Source of the DNA: Saccharopolyspora spinosa NRRL 18395
Lineage (GTDB): Bacteria > Actinomycetota > Actinomycetes > Mycobacteriales > Pseudonocardiaceae
Direction of reading: 5' to 3'
Length of the DNA stretch: 58,192 bases
Assembly: GCF_000194155.1 (NCBI RefSeq)
Contig: NZ_GL877879.1
Coordinates: 1,600,398-1,658,589, forward strand
Shown here in pieces: positions 1-8,822 of the stretch (its first letter is position 1; the number at the start of each line of letters is the position of its first letter). A program made the translations under genes and the position numbers. The notes below the pieces were generated by a model. It did not search any database and was not told the origin of the DNA. It was given only the letters and a program-made list of their open reading frames with translations.

Positions 1-737
1 GTGTCGTTGACCGACTCGATGAGTTGGCGGACTTTCTTGAGCATCGGCTCGCCTGCTCGCAGGACCTCCTTCTTGCGCGACGGGCGCAGCAGCGTGATGC
101 CCTGTTCGGACAGTGATCGTTCGAAGGTCTTCGAGGCGAACCCCTTGTCACTGATCAGCAGCAGCCCGGCCCGGTCCTTGATCATCTCGGCGTCGACCTC
201 CAGCATCGCGGCCAGCACCTCGCGCTCGCCGAGCTTGGGATCTGCCAACGCCCACAGCATCGGCATCCCGGCCGGGGTGCACACCAGGTACAGGCGCAGA
301 CCCCAGAAGAACCGCGAGTGTGACGCGCAGTAGCCGTAGCCGGCGAAGCCGGCCAGGTCCGAACGCTTGACGGTGGGGCGGGACATGCCGCAGGGCACCG
401 GGGTGGAGTCGGTGATCCACACGGTGTCATGCCAGAAGTCGGTGTCGCGGGCCAGTACCCGGATGATCCGTTTGATCCGCGGCAGTGCGGCACGCAGGCG
501 CTTGTTGTACCCGGACTGTCCGGGCAGGTAGGGGAACAGATGCCGCAGGTGTGTGCGGGTGTAGCGCAGCCATCGGGCCTCATTGTGAAAGCCCAGCATC
601 GCCTGCATGACGGCCAGGCACAGTAACTCGGAGTGGCTGAGCTTGGGTGGCCGACCAGGCAGCCGAGCCGAACCGGCCAGGTCATCGTCGATTTTGACGT
701 AGAGTGCGATCACGAGGGTGTCCAGGTCTGTCGTCAC
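1..737 (-). mobile_element. IS982-family transposase, C-terminus beyond window edge
   Basis: DDE transposase read from a GTG at 737 (VTTDLDTLVIALYVKIDDDL) and open to the left edge, so about 245 residues are visible. Seen: FHNEARWLRYTR and the LRHLFPYLPGQSGYNKRLR stretch typical of IS982 transposases, an ITDSTPVP segment holding a probable catalytic Asp, and LLISDKGFASKTF holding the DKG motif with a second Asp. The third acidic residue would lie beyond the edge. An in-frame stop lies just upstream of the GTG, so the start is well bounded. The element end was not located precisely but should lie between 738 and about 835, where a truncated dehydrogenase begins. Family assignment is fairly firm from motif order; activity cannot be judged. 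Confidence 0.85.
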
Positions 738-837
738 AAACGGATCATGGACACCCTCGCCTCATGCTCGCAGGAATTTGGAATTACTCGTCTAGGCGCG
801 CGGCGAGGTCCGCCCGACCAGTTTCGTCGTGCCTGCT

Positions 838-1325
838 CGGCGAGCTGAACGTCTTGGTCAACAACGCCGGAATCCCGTCCACCAAGCCGCTCATCGACAC
901 CTCCGACACCGACTACGACCGCGTCATGGCGGTCAACGCGAAGGGAACCTTCCTGTCGATGCAGCACGCGGTGCGGCGGATGCGCGACGGCGAGCGGATC
1001 GTCAGCATCTCCACGATGAGCACGGTGTGGGCCAGCCCGGGCGATCCGCTTACGTGGCAGGCAAAGCCGCCGTCGAGCAGTTCACCAGCGTCGCGGCGAA
1101 GGAGCTCGGACCGCGCGGCATCAGTCAACGCCGTCTCCCCCGGCCCGCCGACACCGACCTGCTGCACGGTGCCGTCGGCGACGAGTCTCTGGCCGCGACC
1201 GCGCACATGCTCCCGCTGGGCAGGCTCGGGCGACCGGCGGAGCCGACATGGGGGCGTTCCTGGCCGGCCCCGACGCACGATGGGTCACCGGCCAGAACGT
1301 CCGCGACAACGGCGGGCTGGTGTGG
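838..1325 (+). pseudogene. Decayed short-chain dehydrogenase/reductase
   Basis: SDR (Rossmann-fold oxidoreductase) remnant. The first readable piece gives LNVLVNNAGIPSTKP with the family NNAG motif. The frame then changes near 1045, giving AYVAGKAAVEQFTSVAAKEL with the catalytic YxxxK; changes again near 1120 (NAVSPGP) and near 1150; and a last piece from 1248 gives MGAFLAGPDARWVTGQNV, the usual SDR C-terminus. The N-terminal TGxxxGIG cofactor loop is absent, presumably removed when the IS982 element arrived upstream. At least three small indels of one or two bases show that this is decay and not a single sequencing slip. Confidence 0.8.
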
Positions 1326-1397
1326 TCGACCGGCCCCCGCCACCGGCGGGGGCCTCCCCGGGCTGCCAATGCCCAACGCGGTGTGAAACGATTTCGG

Positions 1398-1856
1398 GTG
1401 TTTCACGTGGTCTTCTACCATCCCGAGATCCCGGGCAACGCCGGCAACGCGATCCGGATGGCGGCTGGTTCCAGCTGTGCGCTGCACCTGATCGAACCCC
1501 TCGGCTTCTCCGTCGAGGACTCGAAGCTGCGCCGGGCCGGTCTCGACTACCACGACCGCGCGGCCCTGCATTTGCACGCCGACCTCGAATCGGCTTGGCG
1601 AGCGCTGAACCCGCAGCGGGTCATCGCGTTCACCTCGAAGTCCGAGGTCTCCTACGAGACGGTGGCCTACCGGCCGGGCGACGTGCTGCTGTTCGGGCCC
1701 GAATCCACCGGGCTGCCCGAGGACGTGCTCGAAACGGCGACGTTGCAGGTCCGGATCCCGATGCTCCCCGGCATCCGCTCGATGAACCTCGCCAACTCGG
1801 CAGCGGTCGCGGTCTACGAGGCGTGGCGCCAGCAGGGCTTCGCGATGCCCTCGTAG
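1398..1856 (+). CDS. trmL: tRNA (cytidine(34)-2'-O)-methyltransferase TrmL
   Basis: SpoU/SPOUT-class enzyme that methylates the 2'-OH of the wobble base of tRNA-Leu isoacceptors using SAM. About 152 residues, the normal TrmL length. Seen: N-terminal FYHPEIPGNAGNAIRMAA, central LLFGPESTGLP and C-terminal IPMLPGIRSMNLANSAAVA, which build the SPOUT knot and SAM pocket. I chose the GTG at 1398, which gives the family start MFHVVFYHPEIPGN. A GTG at 1383 is in frame but adds residues the family lacks. It ends one base before the convergent YwaF-like gene. Confidence 0.9.
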   Translation: MFHVVFYHPEIPGNAGNAIRMAAGSSCALHLIEPLGFSVEDSKLRRAGLDYHDRAALHLHADLESAWRALNPQRVIAFTSKSEVSYETVAYRPGDVLLFGPESTGLPEDVLETATLQVRIPMLPGIRSMNLANSAAVAVYEAWRQQGFAMPS

Positions 1857-2570
1857 CTACGCCCGCACGGCCCCGCGCGAGGTCCTGGTCCACGGCCAGG
1901 TCAGCAGGGCCCACGCGACCAGCCCGAGGACCAGCCCGACCACCAGGTACCAGGGCCAGCCGCCCATCACGTCCAGCAAGGACGGGTTGTTCGGCTTCCG
2001 GCTGACGAAGCCGTAGTTGGTGCCCGCCCAGGAGTTGAAGACCAGCATCGCCGCGACCCAGCCGACGGTCACGGCGGCGGCGAACCAGTAGCCGCGCCAG
2101 TTCGGCCGCAACCCGACGCCCCAGGTCAGGTAGGCCGCAGCCCAGATGACCAGCAGGTGCTGGCCCCAGAACTCGATGAAGTCGGGCGACGGGAAGTCCG
2201 GGGCGTCCAGCGCGGGCGTGATCATCGCCTGCGGGGTCAGCGTCAGCCCCCAGTAGTAGAGGAGCGCGTGGGCCAGCGGCCGATGGGTCCACAGCGCGAC
2301 GGCACCGACGATCCAGGCTAGGTCGCAGAGCTGCAGCGGCAGCGATTCGCCGATGTTCCAATGCGCCGGCAGGAACCGGTACACCAGCATCGCCACGTTG
2401 AACGCCACGACCACCACGGCGAAGGTGCGGGTGAACACCACCTCGGTCCGCGGATCGCGGTTCCGGCGCCCGAGCACGACCAGCACGACGGCCCCGACGA
2501 CGATCAGCACCATGAGCACCCAGTGCGACGGGCCGTAGGGAACGAAGCGATCCACCGGAGGCGACCCCAC
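1857..2570 (-). CDS. YwaF/TIGR02206-type integral membrane protein
   Basis: 237-residue hydrophobic protein with about six to seven membrane segments. The conserved SLPLQLCDLAW motif in the third segment and TNYGFVSRKP near the C-terminus match the TIGR02206/YwaF family, whose function is unknown. The N-terminus places FVPYGPSHW before the first helix, as in relatives. The gene converges with trmL with no spacer, and its upstream side carries palindromes that separate it from metK. No partner is implied by the context. Confidence 0.8.
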   Translation of the reverse strand: MGSPPVDRFVPYGPSHWVLMVLIVVGAVVLVVLGRRNRDPRTEVVFTRTFAVVVVAFNVAMLVYRFLPAHWNIGESLPLQLCDLAWIVGAVALWTHRPLAHALLYYWGLTLTPQAMITPALDAPDFPSPDFIEFWGQHLLVIWAAAYLTWGVGLRPNWRGYWFAAAVTVGWVAAMLVFNSWAGTNYGFVSRKPNNPSLLDVMGGWPWYLVVGLVLGLVAWALLTWPWTRTSRGAVRA

Positions 2571-2593
2571 ACCCCAAGCGTAGGCACCGGGCT

Positions 2594-2645
2594 CCCCGCA
2601 ATTTCAATGGAAATCGGACCCTCGATTTCCATTGAAATTGCGGGG
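2594..2645. terminator. Perfect 23-bp hairpin with TTTCAATGGAAA core
   Basis: Arms 2594-2616 and 2623-2645 are perfectly complementary, with a six-base loop. The arm reads CCCCGCAATTTCAATGG and continues AAATCG. It lies downstream of metK and upstream of the YwaF-like gene, both on the minus strand, so it probably terminates metK transcription. It belongs to a dispersed palindrome family in this window. Confidence 0.7.
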
Positions 2646-2673
2646 GTTGTCCACAACCACCAGCGCATCTCCC

Positions 2674-2693
2674 GCAGTTTCAATGGAAACTGC
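2674..2693. repeat. Short palindrome GCAGTTTC-AATG-GAAACTGC
   Basis: Eight-base arms at 2674-2681 and 2686-2693 around a four-base loop. It has the same TTTC/GAAA core as the neighbouring 23-bp hairpin and lies closer to the metK stop, so the two form a tandem terminator-like pair. Confidence 0.6.
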
Positions 2694-2767
2694 AGATACC
2701 GCTGGACGGCGAAGAGGCACCTCCGACGGGTGTCGGGGGTGCCTCCGCCAGACGATGCGACGCAGGA

Positions 2768-3968
2768 TCAGACGTTCGCGGCGGCCTTCAGGGCTTCGGC
2801 GCGGTCCGTGCGCTCCCACGGCAGGTCGAGGTCGTTGCGGCCGAAGTGGCCGTAAGCCGCGGTCTGGGCGTAGATCGGCCGCAGCAGGTCGAGGTCGCGG
2901 ATGATCGCGGCCGGGCGCAGGTCGAAGACCTCGTTGATCGCCGCCTGGATGCGCGCCGGGTCGACGTTCTCGGTACCGAAGGTCTCCACGAACAGGCCGA
3001 CCGGGGCGGCCTTGCCGATCGCGTAGGCGACCTGCACCTCGATGCGCGATGGCGTTCTTGGCCACCCAGCGCATCGCGTAGGCGGCGGAGCGGTCGACCT
3101 TCGACGGGTCCTTGCCGGAGAACGCGCCGCCGCCGTGGCGGGCCATGCCGCCGTAGGTGTCGACGATGATCTTCCGGCCGGTCAGGCCCGCGTCGCCCAT
3201 CGGGCCTCCGACGACGAACCGGCCGGTCGGGTTCACCAGGAGGCGGGTGTCGGAGGTGTCGAGGTCGAGCTTCTCCACCTCGGGGCCGACCACCTTCTCG
3301 CGGATGTCGACGGCCAGCATCGACTCCAGGTCGATGTCGGCGGCGTGCTGCGTCGACAGCACCACGGTGTCCAACCGCACCGGCTGGTCGCCCGCGTACT
3401 CGATGGTCACCTGGGTCTTGCCGTCCGGGCGCAGGTACGGCAGCACGCCGTCCTTGCGGACCTTGGTCAGCCGCCGCGACAGGCGGTGCGCCAGCGCGAT
3501 CGGCAGCGGCATCAGCTCGTCGGTGTCGGTGCAGGCGTAGCCGAACATCAGACCCTGGTCACCGGCGCCCTGCTTGGCGATCTCGTCGATCACGCCCTCG
3601 ACGCGGGACTCGTGCGCGACATCCACGCCCTGCGCGATGTCCGGCGACTGGGAGCCGATGGCGACGTTCACGCCGCAGGAGGCACCGTCGAAGCCTTTCG
3701 CGGAGGAGTCGTAGCCGATCTCCAGGATCTTCTCCCGCACGATCGTCGGGATGTCCGCGTAGGCGTCGGTGGTGACTTCGCCCGCGACGTGCACCTGACC
3801 GGTGGTCACGAGCGTCTCGACGGCGACCCGCGACCGTGGGTCCTGGGTCAGCAACGCGTCCAGGATCGAGTCGCTGATCGCGTCGCAGATCTTGTCCGGG
3901 TGGCCTTCGGTCACGGACTCACTGGTGAACAACCTGCGACCGGTGCGCAGGTCCGACTGCTGACTCAC
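2768..3968 (-). CDS. metK: S-adenosylmethionine synthase MetK, reading frame broken
   Basis: Makes SAM from methionine and ATP in the cytosol. The GTG start at 3968 follows GGGAGAG. The first ~308 residues are a normal MetK: FTSESVTEGHPDKICD, GAGDQGLMFGYA (ATP site) and GGGAFSGKDPSKVDRSAAY. Near 3044 the frame jumps. After VAKNAIA the expected few residues are missing, and translation resumes in another frame as IEVQVAYAIGKAAPVGLF down to the normal end ALKAAANV at 2768. The lesion looks like a deletion of roughly 14-17 bases. Read straight through, the upstream frame would run on without homology to about 2604. MetK is essential unless a second copy exists, so an assembly error is the likeliest cause. 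It is last in the mihF-gmk-rpoZ-coaBC-metK series. Confidence 0.85.
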
Positions 3969-4042
3969 AACTCTCCCTGGATTTCTTCCTGGATTTCTTC
4001 GCGTAGAAAGCCCACAGCGGTGGCCCGACGTGCGAGGTCAGC

Positions 4043-5308
4043 CTACTGCTGGGGCAGCTGCCGGTTCACGGCATCCCACAATGTGGCCGCTAACCGCGAC
4101 TTCGCGCCGAACGGGATCGGCTCCTCGGTGCCGTCGCCGCCCAGCAGCCAGCCCGCGTTGTCCTCGACCTCGAACGCCTGCCCGTCGCCGACGGTGTTGA
4201 CCACCAGCAGGTCGCAGCCCTTGCGGGCGAGCTTGGCCCGGCCGTGCTCCAGGGCGCTGGTGGTCGGATCCCCGGTCTCGGCGGCGAACCCGACGATCAT
4301 CGAAGCGGCCAGCTTGCCCGCGTTCCGCGCCTCGACGAGCTCGGCGAGGATGTCCGGGTTCCTGGTCAACGCCAGCGGTTCCGGGTCCTGACCGCTCTTC
4401 TTGATCTTGTGCCCGGCCTGCGACACGGGCCGGAAGTCGGCGACCGCCGCAGCCATCACGACGACGTCCGCGCCGTCGGACTCGGCCAGCATCACCGACC
4501 GCAGCTCCTCGGCGGTGCCCACCCGGATCACCCTGGTCCCGGCCGGATCGACCAGGTCGGCGGTGTGCGCGGCGACCAGCGTGACGTCCGCGCCGCGGTG
4601 CGCGGCGACCCGGGCCAGCGCGTAGCCCTGGCGGCCGGACGAGCGGTTGCCCAGGTAGCGCACCGGGTCCAGCGGCTCGCGCGTGCCGCCGGCGGAGACC
4701 ACCACGCGGCGGCCTTCGAGGTCGCGCGGCAGCGCGCGCGGTTCGGCCAGCAGCAGCCGGGCCAGGTCGACGATCTCGGCGGGGTCGGGCAACCGGCCCT
4801 TGCCGGTGTCCGCGCCGGTCAGCCGCCCGCTGTCGGGCTCGGCGACCACCACGCCGCGGCTGCGCAGGAGCGCCACGTTGTCCCGCGTGGCCGGGTGCTC
4901 CCACATCTCGGTATGCATCGCCGGCACCATCAGCACCGGGCAGCGCGCGGTCAGCAGCGTCGAGGTGAGCAGGTCGTTCGCCTGCCCGTGCGCGGCACGG
5001 GCCAGCAGGTCAGCGGTGGCGGGCGCGACGACGACCAGGTCGGCCTGCTGCCCGAGCCGCACGTGCGGGACCTCTTCGACGTCGGCGAACACGCCGGTCT
5101 CCACCGGCTGCCCGGACAGCGCCTCGAACGTCGCCGAGCCGACGAACCGCAGCGCGGCCTCGGTCGGGATCACCCGGACGCTGTGCCCGGACTCGGTCAG
5201 CCGCCGCAGGACCTCGCACGCCTTGTAGGCGGCGATGCCACCGCTGACGCCGAGGACCACCCGCGGGCGGTCCTGCGGCGCGGCCGCACCGCTGTTAGCC
5301 GTCGTCAC
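4043..5308 (-). CDS. coaBC: Bifunctional phosphopantothenoylcysteine decarboxylase/synthetase CoaBC
   Basis: Two consecutive steps of coenzyme A synthesis: CTP-dependent ligation of cysteine to 4'-phosphopantothenate, then FMN-dependent decarboxylation. 421 residues. The CoaC half shows VVLGVSGGIAAYKACEVLRR and PAMHTEMWEHPATRDN (the mycobacterial form of the PxMNxxMW signature, with His for Asn). The CoaB half begins near VVVSAGGTREPLDPVRYL and contains GNRSSGRQGYALA and the HKIKK element. I chose the GTG at 5308, which shares GTGA with the rpoZ stop. A longer ORF exists upstream but overlaps rpoZ. Translational coupling to rpoZ is likely. Confidence 0.93.
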   Translation of the reverse strand: MTTANSGAAAPQDRPRVVLGVSGGIAAYKACEVLRRLTESGHSVRVIPTEAALRFVGSATFEALSGQPVETGVFADVEEVPHVRLGQQADLVVVAPATADLLARAAHGQANDLLTSTLLTARCPVLMVPAMHTEMWEHPATRDNVALLRSRGVVVAEPDSGRLTGADTGKGRLPDPAEIVDLARLLLAEPRALPRDLEGRRVVVSAGGTREPLDPVRYLGNRSSGRQGYALARVAAHRGADVTLVAAHTADLVDPAGTRVIRVGTAEELRSVMLAESDGADVVVMAAAVADFRPVSQAGHKIKKSGQDPEPLALTRNPDILAELVEARNAGKLAASMIVGFAAETGDPTTSALEHGRAKLARKGCDLLVVNTVGDGQAFEVEDNAGWLLGGDGTEEPIPFGAKSRLAATLWDAVNRQLPQQ

Positions 5309-5598
5309 TCGCCTTCGGTGTGCTCGAGCACGCCCGCGTGGATCTCGCGGAGCGCGATCGACAGCGGCTTCTCCCGCGGGCCCGGCTCGACCAGCGGCCC
5401 GACGTACTCCAGCAGGCCCTCGCCGAGCTGCGCGTAGTAGTCGTTGATCTGCCGCGCCCGCTTCGCGGAGTAGATCACCAGGGCGTACTTGGAGCTGACC
5501 TGCTCGAGCAGGTCGTCGATCGGCGGGTAGGTGATGCCCTCGACGGTGTTGGTCGACGGGCTGCTGTTGAGCGCAGCCAGCGCGCTGGGGGTGCTCAC
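5305..5598 (-). CDS. rpoZ: DNA-directed RNA polymerase omega subunit
   Basis: 97 residues, the actinobacterial omega length. It aids assembly and stability of the beta' subunit. Seen: GITYPPIDDLLEQVSSKYAL followed by VIYSAKRARQINDYY, the conserved omega core, and ALREIHAGVLEHTEGE at the C-terminus. It lies 80 bases downstream of gmk and overlaps coaBC by four bases, the order also found in mycobacteria. Confidence 0.95.
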   Translation of the reverse strand: MSTPSALAALNSSPSTNTVEGITYPPIDDLLEQVSSKYALVIYSAKRARQINDYYAQLGEGLLEYVGPLVEPGPREKPLSIALREIHAGVLEHTEGE

Positions 5599-5678
5599 GT
5601 GAGTGGCTCCTGCTCCTCGTGGATGTCTGCTGGGGCGGCAGTGGCGCGGTCGGCGCTAGCTCAACGCGAAAGGCGCGG

Positions 5679-6281
5679 TCACTGCTCGCGGCCAAGAATC
5701 AATCGTAGCAATTCGCTGGTCGCTACCTGTACATCGGCGTTGACGACCGTCGCGTCGAACTCCGATTCGGCCGCCAGCTCCTTGCGCGCGGTCGCCAACC
5801 GCCGCTCGACCACCTCGGCGGGCTCGGTGCCGCGACCGGTGAGCCGGTCCACCAGCACCTCCCAGGACGGCGGCAGCAGCATCACCAGCTGCGCCTCCGG
5901 CATCGCCTGCCGCACCTGGCGGGCGCCCTGGAGCTCGATCTCCAGCACGGCCGGCTGGCCGGCCGCCAGGGCCTCCTCGACCGGCTTGCGCGGGGTGCCG
6001 TAGAGGTTGCCCGCGTAGCGGGCGTGTTCGAGCATCTCGCCAGCGGCGATCATCCGCTCGAACTCGGCGGTGGAGACGAAGTGGTAGTGATCGCCGTCGA
6101 CCTCGCCGGCGCGGGGTGCGCGGGTGGTCGCGGAAACGCTGAAGTAGATCTCCGGGGCCAGCCTGCGCACCTCGCTGAGCACGCTGGACTTGCCGACGCC
6201 GGAAGGCCCGGAAACGACGGTGAGCCGAGGCTCGCCCTGACGGACGGTCCTCGGCTCAGCGCCGGTTTTTGCGTCGATCAC
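5679..6281 (-). CDS. gmk: Guanylate kinase
   Basis: Phosphorylates GMP to GDP with ATP. 200 residues. The P-loop is SGPSGVGKSSV near residue 24. The GMP-binding region includes FSVSATTRAPRAGEVDGDHY and YGTPRKPVEEAL. The GTG at 6281 shares GTGA with the mihF stop, so the two genes are probably translationally coupled. Essential housekeeping gene with no oddities. Confidence 0.96.
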   Translation of the reverse strand: MIDAKTGAEPRTVRQGEPRLTVVSGPSGVGKSSVLSEVRRLAPEIYFSVSATTRAPRAGEVDGDHYHFVSTAEFERMIAAGEMLEHARYAGNLYGTPRKPVEEALAAGQPAVLEIELQGARQVRQAMPEAQLVMLLPPSWEVLVDRLTGRGTEPAEVVERRLATARKELAAESEFDATVVNADVQVATSELLRLILGREQ

Positions 6282-6598
6282 TCGCCGCTGAACTCGGAGA
6301 GCAGCGCCTTGCGCTGCCGCTCGCCCAGTCCGCGAAGCCGACGGCTGTTGGCGATCTCCAGCCGCTCCATGATCTGCGAAGCGCGGACCTTGCCGACACC
6401 GGGAAGGGCTTCGAGAAGGGCGGAGACCTTCATCTTGCCCAAGACCTCGTCGTTGTCGGCGGTCTCCAGGACCTCCGCCAGCGTGGTTCCGCCTCGCTTG
6501 AGGCGCTCCTTGAGCTCAGCTCGGGCGCGACGGGCGGCAGCCGCCTTTTCCAGAGCTGCTGCCCGCTGCTCCTCGGTCAGCTGGGGAAGGGCCACCAT
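6278..6598 (-). CDS. mihF: Integration host factor, actinobacterial type (mIHF)
   Basis: 106-residue nucleoid protein that binds DNA through a helix-two-turns-helix fold. Actinobacterial mIHF is not homologous to E. coli IHF. Seen: MVALPQLTEEQRAAALEKAA, then LKRGGTTLAEVL, GKMKVSALLEALPGVGKVRA and RRLRGLGERQRKALL. I chose the ATG at 6598 because GGAGG sits five bases upstream and the product then matches the family length; a longer in-frame extension to 6781 has no family support. In M. tuberculosis this gene follows PE15/PPE20 after pyrF. Here about 16.6 kb separates it from pyrF. Confidence 0.95.
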   Translation of the reverse strand: MVALPQLTEEQRAAALEKAAAARRARAELKERLKRGGTTLAEVLETADNDEVLGKMKVSALLEALPGVGKVRASQIMERLEIANSRRLRGLGERQRKALLSEFSGE

Positions 6599-6950
6599 GT
6601 CCTCCGTGATGTGGGGTTTCTCTTGATCGGTGCGGGCGACGGTACCGAGTCCGCTCTGCCGGGTTCCACTTGGGTCCCCGTTTTCGTGAGCAGGATTCAT
6701 CCGGCTCGCCGCCCAGGCCCGCCTGGTGCTGCTCGTACGAGGCGCGCACGAGCATGGGGCCGCTGCAAGTACTACCAACAAAGCCGCTGAAGTGCACTAA
6801 TCTCGGCCAAAACTCTTCGAATGTGTCCGATTTCCGCACAGTTGAGCCACGCTGGGGGTGTCCTCGCAGGTCAAACCGGGGTGAAATGCCCCTCATCCGG
6901 GAAGTGATCAAGAACTCCAACAATTCCGCTACGCGGAAGTTCCGCAACGG
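6599..6950. other. 352-bp interval upstream of mihF, no gene seen
   Basis: No ORF here has a plausible start and recognisable product. The interval probably holds the mihF-gmk-rpoZ-coaBC-metK promoter, since it lies 5' of mihF and is less GC-rich near 6765-6835, but I cannot name a convincing -35/-10 pair. Confidence 0.5.
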
Positions 6951-7946
6951 CTAGGCGGGGCGCCGACCGCCGTGGTCGCGCCAGATCCAGAAGACGGCGC
7001 AGGCCGCCAGCGCCCACGCGCCCAGCACCAGGAACGGGAAGACGTGCTGGTAGCCGCCGAAGTAGACGGCGGTGTGCATCGCGTTCACCGACGCCCCGGG
7101 CGGCAGCCAGGCGCCGACCAGGCCCAGCGGGGACGGCAGCAGCGGCCAGGACACCGCGCCGCCGGACGAGGGGTTGCCGAGCAGCACCATCAGCCCCCAG
7201 GTCGGCACCATCGCCCACCGGCCCAGCAGCGTGTTGAACATCGTGAAGACCATCCCGGAGGTGAACATGGTCAGCGCCAGGATCAGCCAGGCCTCGACGA
7301 CCGGGAAGTGGACCGCGCCCAGCAGCCAGTCCACCACGGCGATGATGGCGAAGCCGCCGAGCAGCGCATAGGCGACCGTGAGTCCGATCCGCTCGGCGGG
7401 GTTGAGCGCCTTGGCGTGCACGCTGAGCTGGATGGCACCGACGAAGCCGATGATGATCGAGGCCAGCGTGACGTAGAACAGCGCGAGCCCACGCGGGTCG
7501 CCGCGCTGCAACGGCTTGAGGTCGGTGACGACGACCGCCATGCCGAGGCTCACCCCGGCCTTCTGCCCCACCTGCTCCAGGAGCTGCGCGACGGACGCAC
7601 CCGACGCACTGGTCACATCGAGCCGGAACACGTCGCCGCGCAGATCGAGCACGCCGAACACGCGCTGCTCCTCCACGGCCTGCAACGCCTCGTCGTAGTT
7701 GGAGTGGTGGAGCTCGAACGCGGTGCCCGCGGCCTGCTCCATCTCGGCGACGAGCGCGGGATCATGCCGGGTGCCGACGACAGCCAGCGGCACGCGGTGC
7801 GGCGTCGGATTGGCCATCGCGAAGGTGTAGGAGCCGGCGAACAGCGCAGCGGCTGCGGCGACGATGAGCACGAGCACGGTCGCCGGGAGGAACCGCGACT
7901 CCCGGAAGGCCCGCCACCACCCGCGCTGCACCTCAGCCGACACCAT
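6951..7946 (-). CDS. YhgE/Pip/DUF3533-like membrane protein
   Basis: About 331 residues. An N-terminal membrane segment (VLVLIVAAAAALFAGSYTF) is followed by an extracytoplasmic domain of about 120 residues, then five or so membrane helices. The C-terminal PSPLGLVGAWLPPGASVNAM and AVYFGGYQHV are typical of the YhgE/Pip and DUF3533 families, distant relatives of ABC-2 permeases, often near type VII secretion genes. I chose the ATG at 7946; a TTG at 7967 is also in frame, and neither has a clear ribosome binding site. It is the last gene of the minus-strand ESX-associated series. Confidence 0.7.
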   Translation of the reverse strand: MVSAEVQRGWWRAFRESRFLPATVLVLIVAAAAALFAGSYTFAMANPTPHRVPLAVVGTRHDPALVAEMEQAAGTAFELHHSNYDEALQAVEEQRVFGVLDLRGDVFRLDVTSASGASVAQLLEQVGQKAGVSLGMAVVVTDLKPLQRGDPRGLALFYVTLASIIIGFVGAIQLSVHAKALNPAERIGLTVAYALLGGFAIIAVVDWLLGAVHFPVVEAWLILALTMFTSGMVFTMFNTLLGRWAMVPTWGLMVLLGNPSSGGAVSWPLLPSPLGLVGAWLPPGASVNAMHTAVYFGGYQHVFPFLVLGAWALAACAVFWIWRDHGGRRPA

Positions 7947-8024
7947 GCGATGACTGTAAGTCGTCAATCGAACACTGACCGGATTCCTGCGGTCGGCGGG
8001 ATTCGCGCAGCGACGGCTCCCGGG

Positions 8025-8801
8025 TCAGATGGTTTTCATGAGGTCCTGGACCCGGGTGGCCATGCGCTGCTTGTCGACCGGGGCGACCGTGGTCCAGGCT
8101 TCAGCGCTGCGGCGGCTGTTCTCGATGAGGTACCAGCCCTTGGCACTGGCGAAGAAGTTGGTGACCATCGGGGCCCGGTGCCGCTTGCCCTGGCCGTCCA
8201 TGACGGACGCACCGAACTGGGCCCACGCGATTCGCTCGCCCCCGGCCATCTCCACCAGCGTCCGCGCGTCGTCGCGCCGAATCCCCTGCCGCGCAAGGCC
8301 TTCCGCCATCGCGCGGTCGGACTTCCCGGCGGCCTTGGCGGCCTGTTCCATCGCCTCGCTGCGCAGCGACACGGCCCGCCCGGGCCCGGCCTTGACGTCG
8401 TCGGGCAGCACGCTGAGCGCGGCCCGGACCATGTCGTTGGCGGGCAGGGCCTGCAGCCGGAAACTCTGCTCGGTCTGCACCGCCAGTGTTGCGTTGTTCC
8501 GGACGTTGGCGACAAGCCCGGAAAGCTCGCGCTTCGCACCGTCGGGCTTGCGGTCGTTGAAGGTGACGTCGAAGGCCCGCTCGTAGCGCTGCAGCGGCAG
8601 GAACACGCCGTAGATGTCGTCTTCCCGTATCACGTTGCCGAACCCGAGCGCGCGCAGCTCCTCCCACGCCCGCCGTTCGGCCTCGCGGCGCTCGGACTGC
8701 AAGATGCCTTCCGGGAGCACGTTCAGCACCAACGGCTTGGTCCCCAGCTTGAAGTGCTTCCAAGCCTCGTAGAACGCCTGCTTCGACAGCTCGAATTTCA
8801 C
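8025..8801 (-). CDS. ESX secretion-associated protein, EspG family
   Basis: 258 residues. The N-terminus KFELSKQAFYEAWKHFKLG followed by KPLVLNVLPEGILQSERRE is characteristic of actinobacterial EspG proteins. In mycobacteria EspG is a cytosolic chaperone that binds the tip of PPE partners and guides PE/PPE pairs to the ESX secretion system. I chose the GTG at 8801, eight bases after GGGGAG; the longer ORF start falls inside a terminator hairpin. Its neighbour upstream is the PPE-like protein, a likely client. No ESX core ATPase or channel gene is in the window. Confidence 0.75.
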   Translation of the reverse strand: MKFELSKQAFYEAWKHFKLGTKPLVLNVLPEGILQSERREAERRAWEELRALGFGNVIREDDIYGVFLPLQRYERAFDVTFNDRKPDGAKRELSGLVANVRNNATLAVQTEQSFRLQALPANDMVRAALSVLPDDVKAGPGRAVSLRSEAMEQAAKAAGKSDRAMAEGLARQGIRRDDARTLVEMAGGERIAWAQFGASVMDGQGKRHRAPMVTNFFASAKGWYLIENSRRSAEAWTTVAPVDKQRMATRVQDLMKTI

Positions 8802-8822
8802 CGGTTTCTCCCCAGGCCAGTA

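Noticed and set aside
704..2005. 433-codon plus-strand ORF beginning in the IS and covering trmL in another frame.
   Set aside because: Only its early part matches SDR sequence; the rest is an out-of-frame shadow of trmL.
3969..4042. Possible SAM riboswitch before metK.
   Set aside because: Only 74 bases lie between coaBC and metK, and no SAM-riboswitch core is visible.
3042..4391. Long plus-strand ORF of about 449 codons antisense to metK.
   Set aside because: It is the mirror frame of a high-GC gene with strong codon bias; MetK motifs on the minus strand explain the openness. The same applies to long antisense ORFs over carB, coaBC, pyrC, alaS and the aro genes.
4043..5695. 550-codon version of CoaBC starting at 5695.
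   Set aside because: The extra N-terminal part overlaps rpoZ completely; the GTGA overlap at 5308 gives the expected start.
6599..6781. N-terminal extension of mIHF to 6781.
   Set aside because: The added residues are Cys/Pro/Arg-rich and unlike the family, while ATG 6598 has a GGAGG and gives the normal length.
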